64,000 bases of DNA, from the NCBI GenBank assembly GCA_002179805.1, contig NAVB01000270.1, positions 23,440 to 87,439 of the forward strand, written 5' to 3'. The position numbers were made by a program, and so were the translations under genes. The notes under the pieces are model-generated. The model saw only the letters and a list, made by a program, of their open reading frames with translations. It was not told the DNA's origin and searched no databases. Of the stretch, positions 52,091 to 63,229 are shown one piece after another. This DNA comes from Acanthamoeba lenticulata (taxonomy: Eukaryota; Discosea; Longamoebia; Acanthamoebidae). How positions within the stretch are numbered: position 1 is the first letter of the stretch; every line of letters begins with the position of its first letter.

Positions 52091-53982
52091 ATGTCGAGCC
52101 CCAGCGAATTGAAGGCCAAGATGGAGTATCGGTACCTGGGAAATAGCGGCCTGCGCGTATCCGTGCTCAGCTTTGGCGCTTGGGTCAACTGGAACACCAC
52201 GACCGAGGATCTTGCCGTGACGTGTCCCCCTCCTCAAGATTCAGCTGATTTTTGTAGAGCGACCTGACTGACCTTCCAATTCTTCAATCTCCCCTTCCAG
52301 TTTGAGTGTACCAAGGCCGCGCTGGACGCTGGATGCAACTTCTTGGACAACGCCGAGGTCTACTGCTCGGGCGAAGCCGAGACCTGCATGGGCAACGTGC
52401 TCAAGCGCCTCAACGTCCCTCGCTCCCAGCTCGTCATCTCCACCAAGATCTTCTGGGGTGGTTCTGGTTCGCGCCATTTTCCTCCTCCTTCTCCGTCCCT
52501 CGTAGGGCGCTCTACACTTGGCTCACTCGTTGCTGCTGCGACAGACGTCAATGAGCGCGGGCTGTCGCGCAAGCACCTCATCGAGGGCACCTACGCCTCG
52601 CTCAAGCGCCTGCAGCTCGACTACGTCGACCTCCTCTTCTGCCACCGTATGTTGATGGGCCCCTCCTTCCCCCTCCTTGAAGCATGGCGCTCACGTGGAT
52701 TGGCGTGTGGGCTTGCCCCCCCCCAAATCCCCAAATCCCCAATGCGGCAGGGCCCGACGAGCACACGCCCATCGAGGAGGTGGTCCGCTCCATGAACTTC
52801 CTCATCAACCAGGGCAAGACCTTCTACTGGGGCACCTCTGAGTGGCGGGTTCGCGCGCTCGCCCTTTCGGCCAATGCATTATACACAACACACAACACAC
52901 ACACACGAGCTTTTCATCTCTGAACGCGCCCGCATACGCGCACACGTACCAACCAACACAGGCGGAGCAGCTGAGGGAGGCCTACCACATCGCGCAGCGC
53001 CTGAACCTGACCCCGCCCCTCATGGAGCAGCCCCAGTACAGCATGCTCCACCGCACCCGCGTCGAGAAGTGCGCCTTCCGTCCTCCTCCTCCTCCTCTTC
53101 CTCCGCCTGCTCGCTAAGGCGCGCCGTGTGCTGACCGCGGCACGCGCACTCCCATGCGCGCGCACGGATGATGGGTTGGAATGTGTGTGTTGGTGTGCGC
53201 AGGGAGTACGGGAAGCTGTACGGGGAGATCGGACTGGGCACCACCATCTGGTCGCCGCTGGCGTCGGGCCTCCTCACGGGCAAGTACAACAAGGACGCCT
53301 TCCCGGAGGGCTCGCGCTTGGCCGAGGGCAGCTTCGAGGGCCGCACCAAGTTCCTCCGCGACGGCCTCCTCTCGGGCAAGGGCCTCAACGGCCTCGAGAC
53401 CACCGGCACGCGCGCACTCCCGCTACGACTCATGATTGCGGCGCTCCCCCCCCCCCTCTCAAACGCTAACACACAAACATGCGGGCAGACCTCGACCGCA
53501 TTTTTGAGATTGTGGAGGGCCTCAAGCCCATCGCCCAGAAGCTTGGCTGCACGCTGCCCCAGCTGGCCATCGCCTGGGTGCGCGCCCTCTCCCCCTCCGC
53601 AGCTGTCCCTCTATATACGATTTGAAATATAATACGCCCTCCCCCCCCACAACGAGCACGCGGGATTGATCGGAGCGCACCCACACACATGCACGCGCAC
53701 ACAGTGCGCCAAGAACCCGAACGTGTCGACGGTCATCACGGGCGCCTCGCGGGCGGAGCAGGTGCAAGAGAACTTCCGCGCCCTCGACGTCCTGCCCAAG
53801 CTCACCCCGGCCGTCCTGGAGGAGATCGAGCAGGTTCGTTCGTTCATTCGCTTTTGTTGTTGTCGTCTATGCGTCGATGAGGTCATTTGTGGTCCAAGGG
53901 AGGTTGGTGGCGCTAATTGTAGAGGAAATCTCAACAGGTGCTGAAGAACAAGCCGGAGGAGTACCGTAACTTCCGCGCCTAG
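52091..53982 (+). CDS. aldo-keto reductase, Kv-channel beta-subunit type (AKR6)
   Basis: 354 residues from exons 52091-52216, 52301-52466, 52545-52646, 52751-52848, 52962-53068, 53203-53405, 53489-53577, 53705-53833 and 53938-53982. NADPH-dependent TIM barrel: [19 protein letters not shown] at the N-terminus, '[14 protein letters not shown]' with Asp and Tyr of the catalytic tetrad, 'STKIFWGG' (Lys), '[19 protein letters not shown]', 'FYWGTSEW', '[11 protein letters not shown]', '[15 protein letters not shown]', and the C-terminal '[18 protein letters not shown]'. The KIFWGG and [10 protein letters not shown] blocks place it with Kv-beta/plant KAB proteins rather than generic AKRs. The intron after exon 6 has a GC donor (53406). 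There is no channel gene nearby, so the natural substrate or partner is open. Confidence 0.92.
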
Positions 53983-54224
53983 AGCCAAGACCAAGCTCGC
54001 TCTTGATCTGCGAGTTCAGTCCTTGCTTAGATGACCCATTTTTAAGTTGCCTTGCAATACAAGCCTTTTTTGGAAGTGTCCCTTTTGCCATTCTTGGTCC
54101 GACAGGCGCCCGCACCAGTGCTGCTATGTAGCTCCAGGAGCAAGGCTGTCGCGCAGGACGGCGCACATGGGCTTGTCACTCAGCAGGAGCAGCCACTGAA
54201 GAAGACGAAAACCACCACGCCCAA

Positions 54225-55787
54225 ATGGACCAACAGCAACAGGGCATCCCGCCTTCGAAGCACAGAGCAGGGGCCCCCGCGGGCCAGATGCTACAGCCCC
54301 AGTCCTCCAACTCGCCCCAGCAGGAGCAGAGTCAGTCCTTTGTCATGCCGCCCTTCCTCATCTTCTCGGAGCTCCCGCCCTTGCTCTCCGTCGAGGCTGA
54401 GCAGTCCGGTCAGGAGTCGGTGGCGAAACTCACCACAACAGCGTCGACCACCCACGACGTTGTCCCCACCACCGCAACACAAGAGGAGCCGTCGCGGTCC
54501 AGGCCCTGTCGTGTGTGTCGGAAGGCGCACAACGCTTGCGACATGCACGCCACCACCAGATCCAAGTCAAGTGGGTGATGTCTCCTCAAACACGCACACA
54601 CTCATGGCGACACCGGAGAGGGTCCAAGGACGACCTCGACGTGGGCTGTCCGGGGAGCAGGGAGGGAATTCGACGCTCAGGTGTTGCTGGCGCTGCAGCA
54701 GCTGAAGGCAGGCAAAAATCTTCGCCTTGAGAACAAGCAGCTGTGGGCTGAGATGGCGGCCATGCAAGATCGCCAGATCCGGGTTGACCGGTCTCTCGCG
54801 TCTCTCTACCCACAGGCCTCGAGCCCACCTAAGCTGTTTCCTCTTTCATCATCAACTGCTGTTCCATCCTCTACTTCAGCCCGAAGGCAGTCGCCTCCTC
54901 CATGGAAGCAGGGCGCGGTGTGCCGCCTTCCACCAGAGGTAAAGCTCGTGCAAAGCGAGCATGTGTCTCATCATGGAAGCCTACAACGACATTCCCTTCA
55001 TGCAGCACTATTCCATCTGCAACCAAAACGACTTTGCCATACCAGACCTCAGGCGCGTTGTACCCTATTGCCCTGCCACTAACAGCAGCAGACTTAGTGG
55101 TCAACCCAGGTTCCCACCTGTTACTCCACAGTACACACGAGCCTCCTAAAAAAGAGCTCACACTATGTGCACTTGGGCAGTTAGGCAGGAGGAATGCCAT
55201 TTTGCGGTCTTTGGGCAGCCCATGAGCACCATCGCAGTCATGAACTACGCCGCTCTGCCCCACTTGCCGTCCCTGCTCATCAACAAGTGCGGCCTTTCCT
55301 TACGTGGTGGTCCACTTTCTCTTCCTCATCTTTCTGGGGCAACAGGGCGACCTATGTCGGTGAGCCCACTGCATCGATTCTTTCACCTCTTCCGCACGCG
55401 AGCGGGAAAGTTGTGGCGCATCGTCGACAACACGCAGTTCTTCTTTGATGCGCAAGGCAACGTACGCTTTCACCTCCTCACTGCATCCCATCTGCCGTCG
55501 TCCACCCAGAATTCACGATCGCGGGCGCGCAGGCCAAGCACGTCCTCATGTGCGCCCTGGCCTGGGAGGAGGGCCACCTGCGCGACGGCGAGGTCATGGA
55601 CCGATGGGCGCCTCTAGTGGCCACCGACCCTGCCTCCTCTTCCTCCTCCTCCTCCTCCTCCTCCGCCTACCCGAACCCGTTCTTCAGGCCCTCCTCCTCG
55701 CCCACGCCTTCATCCTTCTCTTCCTCCTCGTCCTTGGGATCGTCCCCACCGTCCGCACCTCCACCTCCTCCTTCTCCACCACCATAG
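54225..55787 (+). pseudogene. TF paralogue 7: Zn2Cys6-PAS relative with half a zinc cluster
   Basis: The N-terminal exon (54225 to about 54565) holds only the first half of the cluster, PCRVCRKAHNACD; the RPCxRC...HLC exon is missing from the 100 bp that follow. Further on are the coiled coil ('LRLENKQLWAEMAAMQDRQI', about 54690), 'YNDIPFMQHYSICNQNDFAI' (about 54970), a diverged PAS start, RIVDNTQFFFDAQGN (about 55410-55460) and LAWEEGHLRDGEVMDRWAPL with a Ser-rich tail to 55787. Splicing in a single frame needs mismatched phases between coiled coil and PAS and again before the VDNTQFFF block, and one PAS exon present in paralogues 1-3 is absent. I read it as a decaying copy; a heavily diverged working gene is less likely. 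Confidence 0.6.
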
Positions 55788-55876
55788 CGAGAGCCATCCA
55801 TGGCCTTGTTTTCCAAGGAGAAGATAAAGGAAAAAGAGGAAGGAAAAGTGTTGCACTGCAACGAGAGGTTTGTCGA

Positions 55877-57896
55877 TCAGGCGGCCAGCAACTGCGCCAG
55901 CTCAGCAAGAGCCACCCCGAGCGGTGTGGTGGCAGAGGGCGACGCAGGAAGCCCAAAGAACGCCAGTTGCCGCTTGGCCGCGGGCAGGAGGTCTGGTTCC
56001 GCGCAGAGCAGCGAACCCACGCCCAGGGCCAGGCGCAGCTTGATGTCATCCTCCTGCTCGGCGGCCAGACACTGGTGGGGTGTCGGTGCACCGGTGGTCA
56101 GCGAGAAAACACACAACAGCAGCAGCAGCAATAACAACAAGAAGACGCGTGTGCCGCCAGTAGGAGCGGTAGCAGTACCGCGGTGAGCGTGTCGAGCGTG
56201 TGGTCGGCTCCCTCGGCGGACCCCTCCTTGTCGCACGCAGAGGCCTTGGCGTAGCTGCACTCGCGCCGTACACGCGTGTTCAAGCGGGGCCCACAACAGA
56301 TCAATCAACACAATGGGCGGGCAGGCGGGCGAGGGTGGAGGACGTGGAGGGGAGCTGTACTTGAGCAGGAAGGTCGCCACGGCGAGCCGCACCTGCTTGT
56401 TCTCGTGGTTTCGCTGTTGCTTCACCAGCCGCAGCGCCTGCGTCCCCAAAACGCAAACAAGAAACCCGCATACACACGCGCGTGAGGACTGCAGGCTGGA
56501 TGGGGCTGGCGGGCCTCCAAGGACGCACGGTTGAGTCCTTGACCACAAGGCGGCGGGTGGCCGTGTTGGCGAAGCTGTTGGCCAGGAAGCGGATGCTCAT
56601 GAGGGCATTGCCCAGGCCGCCCTCGCCGCTCTCCAGCAGGCGGAGGACCCGCCCGACGGCTCCCGACGATCCGCCGGCAGCTGCCGTGCGCGCGTAGTAG
56701 TCCGCGGCCGCAGGGAGGAGCATGAGCCTTCGCGCGATGTCCAGCAGAGGGAAGGCTGAGCCGGCCGGCCACGACTCGAGAAGGGCGTCGAGCAGCTCCA
56801 GGTCAGGCACCGGCACACTCCCTGCCCACGCGCCACGTCACAGCGGTGAGCCGCGGGCTCGCGTGGTCTCGGCTCCACAAACGCGTAAACGCATGAACGA
56901 GCAAGCAAGCGAGCGGGCAAGCAAAGAGGGACGGACCGACGTGCTGAGCCTGGAGGGTGAGGCTGAAGAGGGCCTTGAGCCGGGCCTGCGCGGCGGCGTC
57001 CATGTGGCCGGCCTGCCCGGAGAGCTGCGCGTTGAACTGAAGGAGCTTGTTCCACACGGGGTCGATGTTGCGCTCGCCCTCGAAGAACGCGTACATGTCC
57101 TGTCCCCACGTGGGTACACCACAAAGAAACACGCAGACGTTTGGGCATCGGAACGGCGGAAACCACAATGCCAGCGCGCGGCGGCGGCGGAAGGCACCAA
57201 CCGGCGGGAAGGACTTGAAGCGCTTGGCGGGAGGGGCCGCGGCAGGCGCGGCGCCCGCGTGGAGGGCCACAAGGCGTTCTAGCTCGGAGCCGTTGGCGCC
57301 CTGTGATGCGCGACGCATCGTTCAGATGATAGGTGCCCCCACCACCACGCCGCCGGGCGACGTCACGGACACGCGTGAGGTCTATTGGGGGTTTCCTGCC
57401 CTTAGGCGCGCGGAGTATGTACGTACGCGGAGCTCCTGGACGAGGGCGCCGTTCTTGTAGAACTGGAAGGTGGGCATCGCATTCACACCGCACCGGGAGC
57501 TGATGGCCTGCCCGTCCACGTGACGCGATCCACGTATGGACCCGACACACGTGAGCTGGCCGAGGCGAGGTGTGGCAAGAGAAAGAAAGGCGCGGTCCTG
57601 ACCTGGTTGCGATCCACGTCGACCTTGAGGAAGATGGCCGAGGAGGCGTACTCCTGGCTGAGGCGCTCAAAGACAGGTGCCACCACGCGGCAGGGCCCGC
57701 ACCACACGGCGTAAAAGTCAACCACCACCTGTGTGGGTGGTTGGCCTCAGCAGCTCCTCTTTTTTGGCGGCAAAAATATCATAATATAAAAAGAGCAAGC
57801 TTGCAAGGTCACGGGTACCAATTTTTCTTCTGCTGTTTGGAGGATGATGTCCCATTCCTCCTCGTTTTCCACTACGGTGATGGTTCCCTCTTCCAT
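55877..57896 (-). CDS. thioredoxin domain fused to a PUL (PLAP/Ufd3/Lub1) domain
   Basis: 395 residues from exons 57819-57896, 57603-57728, 57427-57507, 57202-57300, 56937-57099, 56529-56821, 56361-56437, 56179-56254 and 55877-56071. Residues 1-95 are a thioredoxin fold with an intact WCGPC motif (Cys36 and Cys39) and the cis-Pro loop '[11 protein letters not shown]'. After a short Pro/Lys linker the rest (about 135-395) is an armadillo-like PUL domain: '[16 protein letters not shown]', '[15 protein letters not shown]', '[17 protein letters not shown]' and '[12 protein letters not shown]'. PUL domains bind Cdc48/p97 in PLAA and Doa1 (established), so this may link redox chemistry to Cdc48-dependent protein handling (inference). 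Thioredoxin-PUL combinations exist in fungi and plants. Confidence 0.87.
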
Positions 57897-58225
57897 CTTG
57901 ATTCACACTGGCCGGATACTTTTTTCTTCTTTATCTTGGCCCGCTTCTTTTTTTAAAAAAACTATTTCATTTCTTCTTCGCTGTGTCCGCAGGAACACAA
58001 AATCGTTCGCCCGCCAATCGCGGGAAGCGTCCGTTGAGCACTCATAGGCCAGGGAAGGAATGTTTGGCGTTTGAGAGAGGAAGCAAGAAAAAGAGGAAGC
58101 TTCCGCCCCTTGATTTTGTTGGAGCGCTCAGATCTGGCCCCAAAGGATCGCAGAGGTACTCCTCACCGCCCGGGCACCAACAGTGTAGACGTGCTTACGT
58201 ATCTGTTTTGTGTAATCGAAAAGCA
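57897..58225. promoter_or_regulatory. divergent intergenic region thioredoxin-PUL / secreted repeat protein
   Basis: 329 bp with T-rich tracts (57918-57965). No gene, RNA or clear TATA box recognised. Both genes' promoters should be here. Confidence 0.35.
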
Positions 58226-60435
58226 ATGCGGCTTGCGATTAAAGTGATCTCGGGCCTGGTTCTTCTGCTCGCCCTCACCGGTACGTCTTCTCAAATCCCC
58301 TCTCCTCTTCTACATTGTAGCCAAGCATTCTATTCATGTGACCGAATGGTTGTGCCTCGTGGGCCAGGCTGGGCCGAGGCTTCCCTGGCAAACGATAAGT
58401 GCCTCTATCGGGAACCTCTCGAGCTCGGCAAGGGCATGCCTTTCAGCATCAGCTCTCTCGTACGTCCTTCTCCCTCTGTGCTCGAGCAGCACGCCGCAGG
58501 GCACGATCACTTCCCTCGTGGCCTCATTTCCCAATGCGCATACAGGTGCTGGCCACAGCAGACGGGACGCCGTGCCGACAGCTGTCCAATCAAACCCGAG
58601 GCGCGTGGTTCTCCATTCGCGGAGACGGCACGCCCTACAACATCACCGTGTGCTCCTCGAGCGAGATCGCCGTGGACCTCTTCGTAGGCATCCACGTGGA
58701 CAACGACTGCGAGGTCCGTCCGCATCGTCCTCGCCACTCCTTGTGGTGGGAACTAACTCGCATTTCGTTTGAAACACAGACGGACTTCACGTGCAACAAG
58801 AAGGCCTGCTCCCAACTCGCTTGCGTGACCGCAAGCAACGCGTCGTTCGCCGGCGACCAGTTCGACGTCTGCCACACGGGCATCACCTGGCAGAGCGAGC
58901 GAGGTGGGCCACCACCCTCTCGCGTGTGTGATGATGTCTGTGGTTGCGCGGGTTTAGGCGCTGTTGAAGGCCCGGTGGGGAAACGACGATCTAAACCCTT
59001 TTTCTTCTTCTTCTTCTTCCTTTTGTTGCTTGCAGCCAAGGAGTATCAGATTCTCATTGCCAGCGACACCTTTGCCGGCCAGGTGGTGGACATCAAGGTC
59101 ACCGGCAAAGGCTGCGATGGGCCCAACACTGGCAATGTCGTTGACGAGTGCAATGTGTGTGCCGGGTGCGCACTCCCTTTCCCACCTTCCATTGCCATCA
59201 TCATCTTCATTTGTTGGACAACTCCGCCGTCTGACTTGTGTCCCTGCACGCAGAGACGGCACCAGCTGCGGGTACCGCGGTTGCGACGGCGTCGTGGGCT
59301 CTCCCGCTCGGTATGCAGCCCCACCCCCGAGAGGCCCTTTCCGTTACTGAGGCGCTGATGCATTGCAACCGCCCCTGTGGCTGGGTGATGACCACAGGCT
59401 GGACGTGTGCGGCGTGTGCGGAGGCAACGGCACCTCGTGTCTCACGGGATGCGACAAAAGGCCCAACTCGCGAGTGTTCCTCGACCCATGCGGCGTGTGT
59501 GGCGGAGATGGCTCGACGTGCCTCGGCTGTGACGGAGTCCCTGTGGGCGACCCGGCCCTCCGCAGAGGTTCGTGCGAACGCCCCGCCCTAGTCGCTCTCC
59601 GCCACGACTCATCCCCCCCACCCAATCATTTTACTCGCGGTCCAGTGTGGGACGCGTGCGGGGTGTGCGGAGGAGACAACTCGACGTGCAAGGACTGCAA
59701 GGGCGTCCCCAACGGCGGGAACTGGCCGGACTTGTGCGGCGTTTGCGGAGGCAACGGCACGTCGTGCCTTGACTGCGCCGGATGCCCCTACGGCGACGCC
59801 CAGCTGGACGACTGCGGTGTTTGCAACGGCGACAACTCGACTTGCTATGGTTGCGACGGCGTCAAGGTGCGCCTTTTTACCTCTCCTCCGCCACGACCGC
59901 CATACAGATGATGACGATGATGGTCTATGCAGAACTCCACGGCCAGGCTGGACATCTGCGGTAAGTGCAACGGCAAGGGAGACACTTGCGACACCGGCTG
60001 CGACAAGGACGTGCCCTTCTTAGAGTACGCATTCTTCTGTGTGTCCCCTCACACCACGCCTGGGCAAGGTCTCAACGGTGATCTGGTGACTGCAGGTTGG
60101 ACTCGTGCGGAGTGTGCGGCGGTGACAACTCGACTTGCACATGCACCGCCTACGAGGACTTCAGCGTGCCGGAGATGGACTGCCGACTGGTCAGCTTCTC
60201 GTTGATCAACATCGGGCAGCAGATCGACAGTCTCATCGCCACGCTCACCGAGATCCGCGAGAAGGCCGTCCTCAACCACTTCGCCTCGGGCGCTGACATC
60301 CGCCCCTTCGTGGAGCATGAGGTGCTCGACTCCAACGACTTTATCGTGTCCTGCGTCAACTACTACGCCTCGGCCCTCAACGACTTCATCATCGACGACA
60401 TCGCCCCGGCCGTTGGCCTCTTTGCCTCGTCATGA
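58226..60435 (+). CDS. secreted cysteine-rich protein with CGVCGG(D/N) repeats
   Basis: 482 residues from ten exons: 58226-58280, 58368-58459, 58546-58713, 58780-58903, 59036-59165, 59254-59310, 59398-59567, 59646-59866, 59933-60024 and 60096-60435. A signal peptide (MRLAIKVISGLVLLLALTG) is followed by a beta-rich N-terminal domain with several Cys and N-glycosylation sites (about 20-190; 'GTPYNITVCSSSEIAVDLF'). Next come about eight short repeats of the form D-x-CGVCGG-D/N-N/G-S/T-C, each with a CxGCDGV spacer (about 200-400). The end (about 405-482) is a helical, non-repeat domain. Such repeats occur in secreted and surface proteins of amoebae. The number of repeats equals exon blocks only roughly. 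Convergent with ADSS. Confidence 0.83.
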
Positions 60436-60625
60436 ACGCCAGGCTGGTGCGGCAATAAAAAGGAGCAGAGAGAGAGAGAGAGAGTTTCGGGGACCACACG
60501 TGAAGGACCGATTCTGTTTGCGAACAACAACAACAACAACAAGCACCGCCGAGGGGAAGAGGAGGCGAGCGCCGGGAGGATACAATAAACAGGAGTTGAG
60601 TGTGTGTATGCGTGTTGTGCGGAAA

Positions 60626-63079
60626 TCATTTGGGCTTGCGGATGGCCATGGCCTCGCGGGCCGGCCCCACGCCGACCCACCCGATGGGGCACCCGACGAG
60701 CTGCTCGACTCGCTCGACGTACTTGCGCGCCTCCGGGGGCAGGTCCTCAAAGTACCGCACGCTAGAGATGTCCTTCTTCCAGCCGGGCAGGGTCTCGTAC
60801 TCGACCTCGACCTGCTCCAGGATCTCCAGGTTGGACGGGTACGACGCCAGAGGCTCTGCACCCCCCAACCCACGCACGCACGCACGCACGCACACATGGC
60901 CGTGTGAGCAAAGCTTCACCAGCGCCACCAATAGAAGAGTATCAGGTACCGCCGTTGTGCTTGTACGACGTGGCGATCTTGATCTCATCGAGGTCGGACA
61001 GCACGTCCAGCTTGGTCAGGTTCAGCAGCGTGAAGTTGTTGATCATGTGCGCGTACCTGATCCCCCCCCCCAAAAAAGGGCGTCAGCAAAGAACGAAAGC
61101 GAAGAAGAAGACGAGGGGCTTCAGGAGGGGAGGGGCAAAGTAGAGAAGAGAAGCGCACTTGATGGCAAAGGTGTCGAGCCAGCCGCATCGGCGCGGGCGG
61201 CCGGTGGTGGTGCCAAACTCGTGGCCGATGGTGCGGATGCTCTCGCCCAGGGCGTCCTTGAGCTCCGTCGGGAACGGGCCGGCGCCCACGCGGGTCGTGT
61301 AGGCCTTGACGATGCCCACCACGCCGTCGATCTTGCCCGCGGCGAGGCCCAGGCCGGTGACGGCGCCGCCGATGGAGGCGTTGGAGGAGGTGACGTAGGG
61401 CCACGTGCCAAAGTCGATGTCGAGCATCGTGGCGTTGGCGCCCTCGATCATGATCCGCTTGCCCTCGCCGTAGGCCTTGTTGACGTAGTGCACGCTGTCC
61501 ACGATCATGGGCTGCAGCTTGTGCGCAAAGGCCTTGTAGGCCTCCACCTCCTGCTGGAGGTCGATCTCGATCGCGGGGAAGGCCCGCTGGTAGTACTCCA
61601 CCAGCCGCGCGAGCTTGTCCTGCAGCGTGTCCGGGAACCGCAGGTCGCCCACGCGGATGCCCACCCGCCCGATCTTGGCCCCGTAGGCCGGTCCGATCCC
61701 CTTCCGCGTCGTCCCGATCGAGCCGTCCTTGGCGCCCTTTTTCACCACCATACAGAAATAAATAGAAATAAATATTAGTTGAAAATTGGAATAAAAAGTA
61801 TAAACAAAGACAAGATGAAATAAAAATGAGGTGGAGCGTTTGGAAAGGGGCGAGGGACCTTCTTGGCGGCGTCCTCGAGGAAGGCGTCGATCTGCTGGTG
61901 GAAGTCGAAGACGAGGTGGGCGCGGTCAGAGATCTTGACGCGGCCCTTGTAGTTGACGCCCTTCTCGTCGAGCGAGGCGAGCTCCTTGAAGAGCGTGGGC
62001 ACGTGCACCACGGTGCCGTTGCCCACGAGGCACACGGGGCGCTCGTGCAGGATGCCCGACGGCAGCAGGTGGAACGCGTACTTCTTCCCGTCCGCGATCA
62101 CCGTGTGCCCTGCAGCAGCGTGACATAGAGCGGCGCCAGTAAGTTCCCATCGCGAAACGTGTGCGTTGACGGGTGAGTTCGTTTGTGAAGTCCACGCGTA
62201 CCGGCGTTGGAACCGCCGGCGCATCGGGCGATGATGTCAAAGTTGGCGCCGAGCACGTCGACGAGCTTGCCCTTGCCCTCGTCGCCCCACTGTCCGCCCA
62301 TGACCGCGATCACCTGCTCAGCCGCCAGGCGCGCGATGTTGCCTGCCCCCCCCCCCAACACCAATAATTCCCGCACGTGAGCCACAACACACACACACAC
62401 ACGTGAGCCGCCCCAGAGAGAAAGAGAAAGAGAGCTGGGAGAGGGAGAAGCCCTCTCCTCTGGGGGGGAGTTGGGCTCAAGGTCGGGGGGTGCGGAGGAC
62501 CTTTCTTCTCAACCTTGGGGGCCGGCTTGGGCTCCTCCTTGGGCTTCTCGGCCGGCTTGGGCTCTTCCTTTGGCTTCTCCTCAGAGCCGGCGGCAGCAGC
62601 GGCGGGAGCCTCGGTCGGCGGGGCGGTCGTGGTGGTCGTAGTCGTGGTGTAGCTGTGGCGAGCGGCAAGGCTGCGGCTCAGCACCGTCGTGCGGCCGACT
62701 AGAAAAAAAAATGGAGGACGATGAGCAACTGCCAATTTTCTAAGAATTGGGAGCGTTGCCAAGCCATAACGCGGCGAAACATCAACGTGACAACAAAGAG
62801 GGGCTTCACATGCGCCACAAAAAGAGCAACAATCTTGAAAAAAACGCAAAAGAGCGATGAAAATGAGCAGCAGGATGCAGGAGCGCACCGAGCGACGAGC
62901 TGCCATTTGCGGTCAGCGCCAAGGGGCGAACGGTCTGCAAGCGTCAAGCGTTGGTTAGCGAGCGTCTACATAATCTGACTTAAGCCCTTGACATCCAATT
63001 TGAAATGGCAAAGTGCAAAGCGTACCTGGCTAACGGCGTAGCGCGTCGAGGAAGTGCTGCCACCAAAAAACGCACGCAT
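60626..63079 (-). CDS. ADSS: adenylosuccinate synthetase with mitochondrial-type presequence
   Basis: GTP-dependent ligase converting IMP and aspartate to adenylosuccinate. Eight exons close in frame to 534 residues: 63026-63079, 62889-62934, 62501-62698, 62202-62342, 61859-62109, 61159-61736, 60950-61056 and 60626-60855. The enzyme starts only near residue 110 with [17 protein letters not shown] (catalytic Asp about 120), then '[20 protein letters not shown]', '[20 protein letters not shown]', '[20 protein letters not shown]' and 'YEHLP'-equivalent '[11 protein letters not shown]'. The first 55 residues ([20 protein letters not shown], then [20 protein letters not shown]) are rich in Arg, Ser and Ala and lack acidic residues, as in mitochondrial presequences. 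A Pro/Lys/Glu linker follows. Head to head with ADSL. Confidence 0.93.
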
Positions 63080-63229
63080 CAGAGGAATTTGTGTGTGAGA
63101 CGAGCCCAATGTGCTGGCGGTAGGCAATACAAAAAAGTTGCTCAAAGAAAAGCTGAAAGCGAGTGCTTTCTCATAATTATTGATTTCCCGCTTTATTTCG
63201 TTTTTCTTTTGTCTCCTGTGCAAAACGAG
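63080..63229. promoter_or_regulatory. 150-bp bidirectional promoter region ADSS / ADSL
   Basis: Only 150 bp lie between the two start codons of consecutive IMP-to-AMP enzymes, so both core promoters, and probably both leaders, share this segment. It is moderately AT-rich (63160-63210) with no clear TATA box. Confidence 0.65.
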
